DNA of 64,000 nucleotides from CAKZNE01 sp002695025 (GTDB lineage Bacteria > Bacteroidota > Bacteroidia > Flavobacteriales > Schleiferiaceae), in contig CAJWML010000005.1 in assembly GCA_913043285.1 (NCBI GenBank), positions 62,001 through 126,000 on the forward strand. Reading direction: 5' to 3'. Positions 1 through 8,527 of the stretch are shown here, one piece after another. How positions within the stretch are numbered: position 1 is the first letter of the stretch; each line of letters opens with the position of its first letter. Below the pieces are notes generated by a model that worked only from the letters and a program-made list of their open reading frames with translations, was not told the origin of the DNA and did no database searches. The position numbers and the translations under genes are program-made.

Positions 1-1166
1 GGCTTCAGGAGCGCACGGAGTTTGACCTGGAAATGATCCGTGAACTGGGATACTGCTCGGGTATTGAGAATTACTCGCGCTACCTGGACGGGCGAATGCC
101 CGGTACCCGTCCCTTCTGCCTGCTGGATTACTTCCCGGATGATTATTTAATGATCATTGATGAAAGCCACGTTACGGTCTCACAGGTGCAAGCCATGTAC
201 GGTGGTGACCGTTCCCGCAAGGAGAACCTCGTGGAATACGGCTTCCGTCTACCGGCCGCAATGGACAACCGCCCGCTGAAATTCGAAGAATTTGAGGCGC
301 TGCAAAACCAGGTGATCTACATCTCCGCTACCCCGGCTGACTATGAGCTTGCAAAATCCGATGGCGTGGTGGTGGAGCAGTTGATCCGCCCTACCGGGCT
401 TCTGGATCCCATTATTGAAGTACGCCCGGTGGAAAACCAGGTGGACGACCTTATGGAGGAGATCAATAAGCGGGTGGAACTGGATGAACGTACCCTGGTA
501 ACCACGCTGACCAAACGCATGGCGGAAGAGCTGACCAAATACCTTACCCGTTACGGAGTACGGTGCCGTTACATCCACTCGGATGTGGATACCTTGGAAC
601 GGGTGGAGATCATGCGCGATCTTCGTCTTGGTTTATTTGATGTATTGATTGGTGTGAACCTGCTTCGCGAAGGTCTGGACCTTCCTGAAGTTTCCCTGGT
701 AGCCATCCTGGATGCAGATAAAGAGGGTTTCCTGCGTGCAGAACGCTCACTCGTACAAACCGTGGGCCGTGCCGCCCGTAACATCAATGGTAAAGCCATT
801 ATGTACGCAGATAAGGTTACAGACAGCATGCGAAGGACCATTGATGAAACCAACCGCAGGCGTGCCGTGCAGCAGGAGTACAACGAGAAACATGGCATTA
901 CGCCTACGGCTCTCAAAAAATCGCGCGATTCTATCCTGGCTGCGTCACGCGCTACCACCGGTTCCTCTTATATCCAGAATGATAAACCCGCCATTGCCGC
1001 TGAAGCAGATGTTATTTACAACAGTAAGGATCAGATGCGCAAGGCCATTGAAAAAACCCGTAAAAAAATGGAAAACGCTGCCAAGGCTCTCGATTTTATC
1101 GAGGCGGCAAAGCTGCGTGATGAATTAGGGGAACTGGAAGAGCGTATGCAGAAGGAGTTTGGATAA
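1..1166 (+). CDS. uvrB: UvrABC excision nuclease subunit B, C-terminal part (5' truncated by window edge)
   Basis: UvrB is the damage-verifying helicase-like subunit of nucleotide excision repair; it receives DNA from UvrA and recruits UvrC. The reading frame is open from base 3 and begins mid-protein with the conserved stretch ERTEFDLEMIRELGYCSGIE, so the start lies outside the window. Visible are the YSRYLDGR region, the DESH helicase motif II (IIDESHVT), the ISATPA motif, the LLREGLDLPEVS and QTVGRAARN motifs V and VI, and a C-terminal UVR motif (about 35 residues, rich in K/E, ending ELGELEERMQKEFG) that contacts UvrC. About 387 residues are present of the family's usual 660-680. No terminator is obvious after the stop. 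Identification is secure from these motifs. Confidence 0.97.
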   Translation, partial: LQERTEFDLEMIRELGYCSGIENYSRYLDGRMPGTRPFCLLDYFPDDYLMIIDESHVTVSQVQAMYGGDRSRKENLVEYGFRLPAAMDNRPLKFEEFEALQNQVIYISATPADYELAKSDGVVVEQLIRPTGLLDPIIEVRPVENQVDDLMEEINKRVELDERTLVTTLTKRMAEELTKYLTRYGVRCRYIHSDVDTLERVEIMRDLRLGLFDVLIGVNLLREGLDLPEVSLVAILDADKEGFLRAERSLVQTVGRAARNINGKAIMYADKVTDSMRRTIDETNRRRAVQQEYNEKHGITPTALKKSRDSILAASRATTGSSYIQNDKPAIAAEADVIYNSKDQMRKAIEKTRKKMENAAKALDFIEAAKLRDELGELEERMQKEFG

Positions 1167-1265
1167 TCCTGGAATGACCTTTACTGATCCTTGGTAAACA
1201 GGTTATTAATTTTTGGAAATGAACTGCTAATTGGATTTTACCAGGAGAAAAGCTTCCTCAGGTAT

Positions 1266-1296
1266 TTTGCAACCTACCCGGTTCCCTGTATCTTTA
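1266..1296 (+). promoter_or_regulatory. Bacteroidetes-type promoter (TTTG-N19-TATCTTTA)
   Basis: A -33 element TTTG (1266-1269) is followed after 19 bases by TATCTTTA (1289-1296), one base from the Bacteroidetes -7 consensus TAnnTTTG. Transcription would begin near 1301, about 24 bases before the ATG of the GH19 gene at 1325. Confidence 0.5.
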
Positions 1297-1324
1297 ATGG
1301 TCGAAACCAGTTAAAAACCAAACC

Positions 1325-2212
1325 ATGCCGACCAATCTTCGCCTGTATGACGGCTATGATAACCGTCCTGAACTGAAAGATGAAGTTTATCAACTTCAGC
1401 AAAAGCTGGCCAACCAGGGGTACCCGCTTGAACCCGATGGTGAATTCGGACCGGGAACGGAAAAGGTAGTTAAGCAATTCCAAAAAGATCATTTACTGAA
1501 TGCGGATGGCATTGTAGGTGTGGATACGTGGGACGCTCTTAACCAGCAAGCTGAAGACACCACTAAACCGGTTTCCCAGGGCGCATCTGCTACACTGACA
1601 ACAGATATGCTTAAAGCTATTATGCCATCCGGTAAAACCTCACAGCTCGAACTTTTTTGCCCAGCATTAAACCGGCAGCTGGTCACTTACCAGCTTCAAA
1701 GCCCTTTGAGGCAAGCCCATTTCCTGGCCCAGGTAGCCCATGAAAGTGGCAGTTTCAATTATACTTCGGAGAATCTCAACTATAGCGCCTCTGCCCTTCG
1801 CCAGGTGTTTGGAAAGTATTTTACGGATGATGCTATCGCCAATCAATACGCCCGTAAACCCGAGAAAATTGCCAGCCGCGTATATGCCAGCCGAATGGGT
1901 AACGGAGACGAAGCCAGCGGTGAAGGATGGAAATTCCGGGGCCGTGGTTTGATACAGCTTACCGGCAAGGATAATTATACCAGCTTTGGCCAATCCCTTG
2001 CCATAGACCTCCTGACGGACCCGGACTCAGTAAGCACGAACCCGGACCATGCGGTGCAAGCTGCCTGTTGGTATTGGGATGTAAATAAACTAAACCAGGA
2101 TGCGGATCGCGATGACATTAAAACCATTACACGCAAGATTAATGGCGGTTATAATGGCCTGGACGACCGGACCGCGTTCCTTAACCGCGCAAAACAGGTT
2201 TTAGGGGTATAG
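1325..2212 (+). CDS. Peptidoglycan-binding domain plus GH19 (chitinase/lysozyme-like) hydrolase
   Basis: Predicted wall- or chitin-cleaving enzyme of 295 residues. Residues about 15-75 form a PGBD1-type peptidoglycan-binding domain (typical DGEFGPGT and DGIVGVDTWDAL turns). Residues about 95-295 match the glycoside hydrolase 19 fold: FLAQVAHESGSF carries the expected catalytic Glu (E140), with a second acidic residue at E149 and the later FRGRGLIQLTGKDNY and INGGYNGLDDR segments. There is no signal peptide or transmembrane segment, so export would need another route, as in phage endolysins and some cell-lysis enzymes. No holin or other phage gene is adjacent. Its neighbours are uvrB and a histidine kinase, so context says little. 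Family call is strong; substrate (peptidoglycan rather than chitin) is inferred from the binding domain. Confidence 0.85.
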   Translation: MPTNLRLYDGYDNRPELKDEVYQLQQKLANQGYPLEPDGEFGPGTEKVVKQFQKDHLLNADGIVGVDTWDALNQQAEDTTKPVSQGASATLTTDMLKAIMPSGKTSQLELFCPALNRQLVTYQLQSPLRQAHFLAQVAHESGSFNYTSENLNYSASALRQVFGKYFTDDAIANQYARKPEKIASRVYASRMGNGDEASGEGWKFRGRGLIQLTGKDNYTSFGQSLAIDLLTDPDSVSTNPDHAVQAACWYWDVNKLNQDADRDDIKTITRKINGGYNGLDDRTAFLNRAKQVLGV

Positions 2213-2229
2213 GCTTTTTAGTAAATTTG
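2199..2229 (+). promoter_or_regulatory. Promoter for the first kinase-regulator pair
   Basis: TAAATTTG (2222-2229) matches TAnnTTTG exactly. TTTT (2199-2202), 19 bases upstream and inside the end of the GH19 gene, sits where TTTG is expected. Predicted start is near 2234, shortly before the TTG start codon at 2252. Confidence 0.45.
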
Positions 2230-2251
2230 ACGTGTTTCAAACTAAGCTGCC

Positions 2252-4057
2252 TTGTCCGTATTCTTCCGATCTATAGCTCTATGGGTGTTTTTCTCTATTC
2301 TACCCCATGTGGTTTGCGGGCAGAGGGAACTCATTGACAGTCTTAAAACCGCTTTAAAAAAAACCGATAACCTGGCGGAAAAATCCCGTCTGGCGACAGA
2401 TATTGCCTGGGAAAGTTTATACATCAATCCCAACCATACCCTTGCATACGCCCGAACCGGTCTTAAATACGCCCAAAAGGCAAACTACCCGTTTGGTGAA
2501 GCCACCGCCTACGGGACTATGGGCCTGTATTATGACGTAGTAGGTGATTATAACCAGGCCATTGAATCCTACCTGGAGGCTATTAGGGTATTGGAAAAAA
2601 TGGATAGCGTAGAGGTTAACCTCGCTTCCAATTACAGCAACCTGGCCCTGATCTTCGACTATATACAAGATTATGAGAAGGCCGTTTTTTACACTAAAAA
2701 AGCGCTGAAATTCGAAATCATCAGCGGCCAGAAGGACGGAGAAATAATAAGCTATATCAACCTGGCAGCGATGTACCGTTCCCTGGGGATGGAGGATAGT
2801 AGCCTTTATTACCATGACAGGGCCATAGTTTCCGGAAAAGCGGCCGGGCTGGATTCGTATAAGGTAACCTATGTCAATGTAGGGAACATCTATATGGATC
2901 GCGGTGAACTGGACACGGCAGAATATTATTACCGGTTATTCCTTGACTATGCCCGGAAACAAGGCTATGACCAACGCAATTTTTTAGCCTATGCCTATTC
3001 CGGAATGGCCGAACTCCATTTAATGAGAGGAGAGTTGGAAAAAGGTAAGGCTTATGCCGATAGCTCCATGGAACTTACTATACAAATGAAGTTTCGGGAC
3101 TTGAGAAAAGAAATATACAACCACTATAGCGATTATTACGAAAAGAAAGGAAACTACAAGCAGGCACTGGTCTATATGCGTAAGATGACCAACCTGAAGG
3201 ACAGCCTGGGAAATGCCGAGATCAAAAAGCAAATTGAGACCCTGGAAGCCCGCTTTCAAAATGAACAAAACCGCAACCATATCAAAGAGTTGCAAACCGA
3301 AAATGAAATAAAGGAGCTCACCCTGGCCAAGGCCCACACTCAGCGTAAGCTATTCCTGGTTATTGCCATTCTGGCCTTACTGACCCTGGCCATTGTAATT
3401 GCTTTTTGGATCACGGCCCGGAAAACATCGCGGCAGCTGAAAGCTAAAAATACACTCATTGAAAACCTGATCCGCGAAAGTCACCACCGGATAAAGAATA
3501 ACCTACAGGTGGTAAGCAGTTTATTACACATGCAAGGCCTAACCTTAAAATCCAAAGAGGCTCAAAAGGCTATTGACGATGCCCATAGCCGGGTAAAAGC
3601 GATCGCACTGCTACACCAGCGCTTGCAAGGCTCCTCAGACTTTGAGTTGATCAGGCTCAACCTTTTCCTCAAGGAATTGTGTGAAAACGTTCTCAAGAGT
3701 ATGAGTGACAAACCCGAAAACATTGAACTCAGCCTGGAAGTAGGAGACATACGCACCCCCACCGATAAAGCTATTTCCATAGGGCTTTTGACCAATGAGT
3801 TTTTTACCAATAGCCTGAAATATGCGTGGCGCCAGGAAGAAAAGCTAAGGGTACGCATCTGCATCAGTGAAGGGGACGAAATGAAGATCACCTATCAGGA
3901 TAATGGTCCCGGCTTACCCGAAGACCTGGAAATAGGGCAAAGCCCCTCCCTGGGCTTTACAATCATAAATTCACTAATTTCACAACTTAACGGGACCTTG
4001 AAAATACTTACCCCTCCTGGATTTGGTGCCGAAATAAGTTTACCCGATGAGCACTGA
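2252..4057 (+). CDS. TPR-containing sensor histidine kinase (HisKA_2 type), copy 1
   Basis: Sensor kinase of 601 residues starting at TTG. A signal peptide (to about residue 24, ending VVCGQ) precedes roughly six TPR-like repeats in the periplasm. A coiled coil and a membrane segment follow at about residues 362-385, then a cytoplasmic HisKA_2 dimerisation domain with ESHHRIKNNLQVV (H411/H412 the candidate phospho-acceptors). A HATPase domain closes the protein, with an N box (TNEFFTNSLKYAW) and a G box (DNGPGL). This layout is common for Bacteroidetes sensors paired with LytTR regulators. The last 11 bases overlap the response regulator gene, so the two are translationally coupled. The ligand is unknown. 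It is a clear paralogue of the kinase at 8528-10351, with the same domain order and near-identical phospho-acceptor region. Confidence 0.93.
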   Translation: MSVFFRSIALWVFFSILPHVVCGQRELIDSLKTALKKTDNLAEKSRLATDIAWESLYINPNHTLAYARTGLKYAQKANYPFGEATAYGTMGLYYDVVGDYNQAIESYLEAIRVLEKMDSVEVNLASNYSNLALIFDYIQDYEKAVFYTKKALKFEIISGQKDGEIISYINLAAMYRSLGMEDSSLYYHDRAIVSGKAAGLDSYKVTYVNVGNIYMDRGELDTAEYYYRLFLDYARKQGYDQRNFLAYAYSGMAELHLMRGELEKGKAYADSSMELTIQMKFRDLRKEIYNHYSDYYEKKGNYKQALVYMRKMTNLKDSLGNAEIKKQIETLEARFQNEQNRNHIKELQTENEIKELTLAKAHTQRKLFLVIAILALLTLAIVIAFWITARKTSRQLKAKNTLIENLIRESHHRIKNNLQVVSSLLHMQGLTLKSKEAQKAIDDAHSRVKAIALLHQRLQGSSDFELIRLNLFLKELCENVLKSMSDKPENIELSLEVGDIRTPTDKAISIGLLTNEFFTNSLKYAWRQEEKLRVRICISEGDEMKITYQDNGPGLPEDLEIGQSPSLGFTIINSLISQLNGTLKILTPPGFGAEISLPDEH

Positions 4058-4775
4058 CGAAACACAAATATTAATTGTTGAGGATGAGGCCCTAATAGCC
4101 CATGATATTTCTTTTACCCTTAAAAATGCAGGCTACAGCATAAGCGGCATCGCCCATTCAGCCAATGATGCTATCAGTATGATGAAAAAAGCTCCTCCTG
4201 CTCTGGCACTGCTGGATATTCACATCAAAGGTTCCATAGACGGTTTGATGCTGGCCAACATCATTAACCAGGAATTCAATATCCCCTTTATTTTCCTTAC
4301 CAGCTACACAGACGATAAAACCCTGGCCCGTGTAAAGGAGTTAAAAGCGGCCGGCTTTATTGTAAAACCCTTTGATGCCAAGGAACTTTGTACCAATATT
4401 GAACTGGCTATTGAACGCTACAAAAGCGAAAAAGCCACTCCCACCGATTGGGGAAATGTGGATAACAACTACTTTTTTGTAAAACGTTCCAACAGTCTTA
4501 TCAAGCTATGCGTTGATGATATCTTGTATGCTCAGGCATTTGATAATTACTGCAATGTGATCACTAAAGAGGAAAAATACCTGATCACCCACACTTTAAA
4601 ATCGGTAGAGGAAAAACTGGAGAAGTATAACTTTTTCCGTATCCATCGCAGCTTCCTGGTAAACCTCCCAGCCATTGAAGTAATCAGTGAAGACAACGTT
4701 ATGATAGGAGATGTAAGCATTCCCATTGGCCGTTCCGCCAAAGCCGACCTGATGCAACGTATCTCTTTACTTTAA
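4047..4775 (+). CDS. LytTR family response regulator, copy 1
   Basis: DNA-binding response regulator of 242 residues, partner of the overlapping kinase. The receiver domain (1-120) has acidic residues VEDE at 11-14, phospho-acceptor D57 (LALLDIHI), T85 and K107 (FIVKPFD). The C-terminal LytTR domain (about 140-242) shows the typical DILYAQAFDNYCNV and FFRIHRSFLVNL segments. LytTR proteins usually bind short direct repeats upstream of targets. It is the same length as the copy at 10471-11199 and closely similar to it. Candidate local targets are the secreted protein and TonB receptor immediately downstream; that is inference from position. Confidence 0.93.
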   Translation: MSTDETQILIVEDEALIAHDISFTLKNAGYSISGIAHSANDAISMMKKAPPALALLDIHIKGSIDGLMLANIINQEFNIPFIFLTSYTDDKTLARVKELKAAGFIVKPFDAKELCTNIELAIERYKSEKATPTDWGNVDNNYFFVKRSNSLIKLCVDDILYAQAFDNYCNVITKEEKYLITHTLKSVEEKLEKYNFFRIHRSFLVNLPAIEVISEDNVMIGDVSIPIGRSAKADLMQRISLL

Positions 4776-4842
4776 AAAAACAACACCTCACACCCTAATT
4801 TCCACTTTTTACTTATCTCCAAAAAACACAGTACTGAAAGTC

Positions 4843-4870
4843 AATACATTTGAGTGATCCAAAATGTATT
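4843..4870 (+). promoter_or_regulatory. Inverted repeat overlapping a -7 box upstream of the secreted-protein gene
   Basis: AATACATTT (4843-4851) and AAATGTATT (4862-4870) are a perfect 9-base inverted repeat separated by 10 bases. The left arm overlaps TACATTTG (4845-4852), an exact TAnnTTTG box, and the right arm ends 5 bases before the GTG start at 4876. A repressor or regulator bound here would cover the promoter. No good -33 element is seen. Confidence 0.5.
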
Positions 4871-4875
4871 AACCC

Positions 4876-5301
4876 GTGCTGAAACAGCTCTTTTTACTTA
4901 ACCTTCTACTGCTGTTTTCCCTTAATGGCTTTGCGTCTTCTACGCGTAACACGGTTTTTGACCAAGCCTCCGGAAAGGTGCTTTTCATAGGTAAGGAACA
5001 GCTTCATAGCATAGAACCCGCCACCGGTAATAACGAGGCTGTACGGATAGATGGCAACACTATTTTTTATATAGAAGATTTCAACCTCCAATTCGGAGCA
5101 CTGGATGTTTCCGGTACTTATACTGCTGCGGTTGGTTCCCCCATTCCCTTCGCTTCAGCTACAGCAGGGTGGCCCTCCTTGCAAAAGGACCCGCTTACCG
5201 GATTCATCCATGTGTTCTTCAATGGCGCGGACCCCGGGGTATACTTCGTTCAAACGGAAATTAAAGGTACTACGCCCTCTCTAAGGCTTATACGGGAATA
5301 A
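4876..5301 (+). CDS. Small secreted protein of unknown function
   Basis: A 141-residue protein starting at GTG, with a typical signal peptide (hydrophobic stretch LKQLFLLNLLLLFSLNGFAS, likely cleavage after FAS). The remainder is beta-rich and polar, with no cysteine pair, lipobox or known motif that I recognise. It follows the first LytTR regulator by 100 bases and has its own -7 box inside an inverted repeat. A strong hairpin with a T-run follows the stop, so it appears to be a single-gene transcript. It may be a direct target of the adjacent two-component system. GTG is chosen because it gives a clean signal peptide and no upstream in-frame ATG is available. Confidence 0.6.
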   Translation: MLKQLFLLNLLLLFSLNGFASSTRNTVFDQASGKVLFIGKEQLHSIEPATGNNEAVRIDGNTIFYIEDFNLQFGALDVSGTYTAAVGSPIPFASATAGWPSLQKDPLTGFIHVFFNGADPGVYFVQTEIKGTTPSLRLIRE

Positions 5302-5320
5302 CTGTTTGTAGGGATTACCC

Positions 5321-5328
5321 TATCTTTG
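5321..5328 (+). promoter_or_regulatory. -7 box upstream of the TonB receptor
   Basis: TATCTTTG matches TAnnTTTG exactly. No TTTG lies at 19 bases upstream (the nearest, 5305-5308, is only 12 bases away). The predicted start falls at the beginning of the hairpin at 5332, so the hairpin would be part of the leader. Confidence 0.35.
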
Positions 5329-5331
5329 CAC

Positions 5332-5363
5332 AGCAGCTTACCGATGGTGAGCTGCTTTTTTTT
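5332..5363 (+). terminator. Intrinsic terminator or leader attenuator
   Basis: AGCAGCTTACC (5332-5342) pairs with GGTGAGCTGCT (5346-5356), 11 bp with one wobble and a 3-base loop, and is followed by a run of T. It ends the transcript of the secreted-protein gene. Because a -7 box lies just upstream, it could also attenuate transcription into the TonB receptor. Confidence 0.8.
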
Positions 5364-5420
5364 ATTTCATATTTAAACCCTCTGCTGCCTCAGCCGTCAT
5401 TGTTACACTACAACAGATAT

Positions 5421-7790
5421 ATGAAGCTTTATACATTACTCTTCTTGCTCTTGATGAGTGGTTCACTCTTTGGCCAGATAACCGGCAAGATCACGGATAA
5501 TGGAGGTAATGGTTTACCGGGTGCTGCAGTGGCCCTTTACCAAGAAAGTACCCTTGTAACCGGCACCAGTGCTGATGAGAACGGAGTATTCTCCCTGACT
5601 ATTGAGCCAGGTATATACAGCCTGGAGGTCTCCTTCATTTCCTTTGCCACAGAAAAACGTGAAGTTACCGTTCCCTCAAACGGGCTGTTAAACCTGGGCA
5701 CCATTACCCTACGCGAGAGCTCCAACAACCTGGGTGAAGTAGTGGTTGAGGGAGAGGCCAACTTCATGGAATTCAAACAGGACAAGCGCGTTTTTAACGT
5801 GGGCAAAGACCTGAGCAACGTAGGAAGCAATGCTTCCGAACTCCTGCGGAACATTCCTTCCGTTGACGTGGATATTGATGGTAATGTAAGCCTCCGTGGC
5901 AGTCAGAATGTACGTATACTTATTGACGGCAAGCCTTCCGGCCTGGTTGGTGTGAATCCTGCTGATGCCCTGCGGCAGTTACAGAGTAGTATGATAGAGC
6001 GCGTGGAAGTTATTACCAATCCATCTGCCCGCTACGATGCCGAAGGTGAAGCCGGAATTATCAACATTGTACTCAAGAAGGAAAAGCGCAACGGGCTCAA
6101 TGGCACCTTTGAAGGAAATGTAGGCTACCCGGATAACTATGGCATCTCTACGGGCATCAATTACCGGAGAGGACCCATAAATTTCTTTGCCAACCTGAGC
6201 TTTAACTACCGCAACAGCCCGGGTGGTGGTAGCACCTTACAGCGCACTTTTTACGATGATACTACTTTTTCATTTGTGCGTGATCGTGAACAAACGCGGG
6301 GAGGCTATAGCGGAGCCCTTCGTCTGGGAGCTGACTATAACCTCTCTGAAAATCAAACCTTAACCGGTAATTTCCTGTACCGCCCTTCATTGGAAAATAA
6401 TGAAGCCGTACTGAGATACAAGGATTACAACGGTCTCAATGAATTAACACAGACCTCCGTACGAATAGACCAGGAAGAAGAAACGGAACGAACCCTGGAA
6501 GGCGATCTGCATTACGCGAAAACCCTGAAAGGCAAAGATCATAAATGGACAGCCGACTTTAAATACCAGGATTCCGATGACCGTGAGTCTTCAGACATAT
6601 TTCAAACGGTTGATCAAACCGGTGAACTGACCCAACAAAAGGTGGAAAACCAGGAGGATGAACAAAGTATACTCATCCAGACAGATTACGTAAAACCATT
6701 GTCAGGGAAAAAATCCTTTGAAATAGGCGCGAAAGGTACCTTGCGTAAGATCGTTAATAATTACTCCGTCAGGCAACTTGAAGATGGCATTTTTGAGAAC
6801 CTGCCTCGCTATACCAATGACTTCACCTACCTGGAAAACATTTATGCCGCCTATGCCATCTACAACGGTGAATTAAAAGACATCACCTACCAGCTTGGCC
6901 TGAGAAGTGAGTACACCGATCTTTCCACTGCTCTTCGCCTGAGCAATGAACCTGTTCGCAAACAATATCTTAACCTGTTTCCCAGTGTATTCTTCACCTG
7001 GGACATCGGGGTGAAAAGTGACCTGCAGTGGAGCTATAGCCGGAGGATCAGCCGTCCGCATTTCCGAATGTTATTACCCTTTTCCAACTTCAGCGACAAC
7101 CGTAACTTTTTTGCCGGTAACCCTGACCTGAACCCCGAGTTTACGGACTCCTATGAAATGGGATACGTAAGGTACTGGGAAAAGGCCAGCCTTTACAGTG
7201 GTGTATATTACCGCCACCGTACGGGAGTTATTGAGCGGATAACTCTTCCTACAGATACCAATGCCAACGAGATATTCCCAATAAACCTGGGAGTGCAGGA
7301 TGCTTATGGACTGGAGTTCAACCTATCCCTGGATCTGTACAAATGGTGGAAGGCCAATGCCAACCTCAACGTATATCGCGCACTTACACGGGGTACTTAC
7401 CGAGAACAACAATTCAACAGTGATAACCTCTCCGCACAAAGCCGAATTATGAACCGCTTTAGCTTCTGGAAAAGTGACCTGCAGGTAAGTTTTAATCTTC
7501 GTGCACCCGAAACTACCACCCAGGGCACTACTCTGGGAATCTATACCATGGACCTGGGCTGGAGCAGGGATATTTTAAATAATCGGGCTACCATCAGTGC
7601 TTCGGTCCGGGATGTATTCAACAGCCGTAAAAGAAGAAGCATCACGGAAGGACCTGATTTTTACATAGAATCTGATTTCCAGTGGCGAGCTCGCCAGTTC
7701 CTCTTAAGCTTTACCTACCGTCTCAATCAAAAAAAATCCCGACCACAAGGTGACCGGGATGGAGATTTTGGTGACGATTTTGGGATGTAA
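5421..7790 (+). CDS. Outer membrane beta-barrel / TonB-dependent receptor family protein
   Basis: Outer membrane protein of 789 residues. I start it at ATG 5421, which gives the signal peptide MKLYTLLFLLLMSGSLFGQ; an in-frame TTG at 5400 would add 7 residues ahead of it. After the signal comes a carboxypeptidase-regulatory-like beta-sandwich (about residues 20-110), then a plug-like domain with LLRNIPSVDVDIDGNVSLRG and IERVEVITNPSARYDAEGEA, then a long barrel of alternating strands. Bacteroidetes receptors of this type import large substrates or sense surface ligands. The C-terminal tail is charged and Asp/Gly-rich. No SusD partner is nearby, so it is not a classic glycan-uptake locus. It lies between the two kinase-regulator pairs, which may control it. 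Confidence 0.88.
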   Translation: MKLYTLLFLLLMSGSLFGQITGKITDNGGNGLPGAAVALYQESTLVTGTSADENGVFSLTIEPGIYSLEVSFISFATEKREVTVPSNGLLNLGTITLRESSNNLGEVVVEGEANFMEFKQDKRVFNVGKDLSNVGSNASELLRNIPSVDVDIDGNVSLRGSQNVRILIDGKPSGLVGVNPADALRQLQSSMIERVEVITNPSARYDAEGEAGIINIVLKKEKRNGLNGTFEGNVGYPDNYGISTGINYRRGPINFFANLSFNYRNSPGGGSTLQRTFYDDTTFSFVRDREQTRGGYSGALRLGADYNLSENQTLTGNFLYRPSLENNEAVLRYKDYNGLNELTQTSVRIDQEEETERTLEGDLHYAKTLKGKDHKWTADFKYQDSDDRESSDIFQTVDQTGELTQQKVENQEDEQSILIQTDYVKPLSGKKSFEIGAKGTLRKIVNNYSVRQLEDGIFENLPRYTNDFTYLENIYAAYAIYNGELKDITYQLGLRSEYTDLSTALRLSNEPVRKQYLNLFPSVFFTWDIGVKSDLQWSYSRRISRPHFRMLLPFSNFSDNRNFFAGNPDLNPEFTDSYEMGYVRYWEKASLYSGVYYRHRTGVIERITLPTDTNANEIFPINLGVQDAYGLEFNLSLDLYKWWKANANLNVYRALTRGTYREQQFNSDNLSAQSRIMNRFSFWKSDLQVSFNLRAPETTTQGTTLGIYTMDLGWSRDILNNRATISASVRDVFNSRKRRSITEGPDFYIESDFQWRARQFLLSFTYRLNQKKSRPQGDRDGDFGDDFGM

Positions 7791-7819
7791 CGTTTACTTC
7801 CTAAACTAAGTCCTGTTTT

Positions 7820-8428
7820 TTAGTTGATTACATCTATCCTGGCAATAACCTCCAGGGTATCAGCATCCTCATTTTGAATAACAATTGGAAGAGGTCCGCT
7901 AAAATCGTTAAAGTCAATAAGGTCTTCACAAGTAGCTTTAAGATCATTATTGACAGACTCTTCAACCTTGATCAGTGCAACCAGTTGCAGCACACCGTCC
8001 AGTGTAACCTGGTCAAGTTTAAAAGACGTTATCGAATAATTTTGTGAAACCCCGGGTTTCTTACGGTTTTTTACCCCTAGACTTTTCTTATTCTCATTAT
8101 TGGACTCTGCGGTAAGACTACAATCATCCAGCTCAAACAATCCACCCAGATCATAGTTCTTGGTTTCTCCGCTAAGTGTGGTGGAATCCGGCACATTTAT
8201 GAATCGGAAATTACCGCTCGTATAACCATTCCCGCTATAACTGAATGCAGCTTTATTTACAGATTCGCCACTACCACTAAGGTCAAAAACCACATCCCCA
8301 TTATCTATGGAACCACTGGTATCGTCCGGCTCAGGAAAACCAGAACCACTCACCGTAATGTTCAGTGATTTATTACCTTGAGAAACTGTAAAGGACAGAT
8401 TCTTAATGTTGAAATTGTAGTTAGTCAT
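7820..8428 (-). CDS. Hypothetical protein, beta-rich, without signal peptide
   Basis: A 202-residue protein I do not recognise. It is acidic and rich in Ser, Asn, Gly and Asp, with alternating beta-like segments, for example SFTVSQGNKSLNITVSGSGF at the N-terminus. It has no signal peptide, lipobox, membrane segment or T9SS tail, which is odd for a protein of this composition. It is transcribed from a -7 box at 8465-8472 that overlaps the promoter of the second kinase on the other strand. It converges on the TonB receptor gene, and the 29-base gap holds only a weak inverted repeat. Its place between the duplicated two-component modules suggests shared regulation, but no function can be assigned. 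Confidence 0.65.
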   Translation of the reverse strand: MTNYNFNIKNLSFTVSQGNKSLNITVSGSGFPEPDDTSGSIDNGDVVFDLSGSGESVNKAAFSYSGNGYTSGNFRFINVPDSTTLSGETKNYDLGGLFELDDCSLTAESNNENKKSLGVKNRKKPGVSQNYSITSFKLDQVTLDGVLQLVALIKVEESVNNDLKATCEDLIDFNDFSGPLPIVIQNEDADTLEVIARIDVIN

Positions 8429-8464
8429 AAATTTTTCGGTTTATAAGTTAATATGATAGACCCT

Positions 8465-8486
8465 CAAATCTATAATATTAATTTTG
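8465..8486. promoter_or_regulatory. Divergent -7 boxes between the unknown gene and kinase copy 2
   Basis: On the minus strand TAGATTTG (8472 to 8465) serves the gene starting at 8428. On the plus strand TAATTTTG (8479-8486) serves the kinase starting at 8528. Both match TAnnTTTG exactly and lie 6 bases apart, so polymerase binding at one should hinder the other. Neither has a clear -33 TTTG. Confidence 0.45.
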
Positions 8487-8527
8487 AAAAGGTTGAGGAC
8501 TAATCTTTTCTTTTATAAATAAGTTTT

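Noticed and set aside
5305..5328. Complete promoter with -33 TTTG before the TonB receptor
   Set aside because: TTTG at 5305 is only 12 bases from the -7 box, too short for the usual spacing of about 17-23, so only the -7 box is listed at low confidence.
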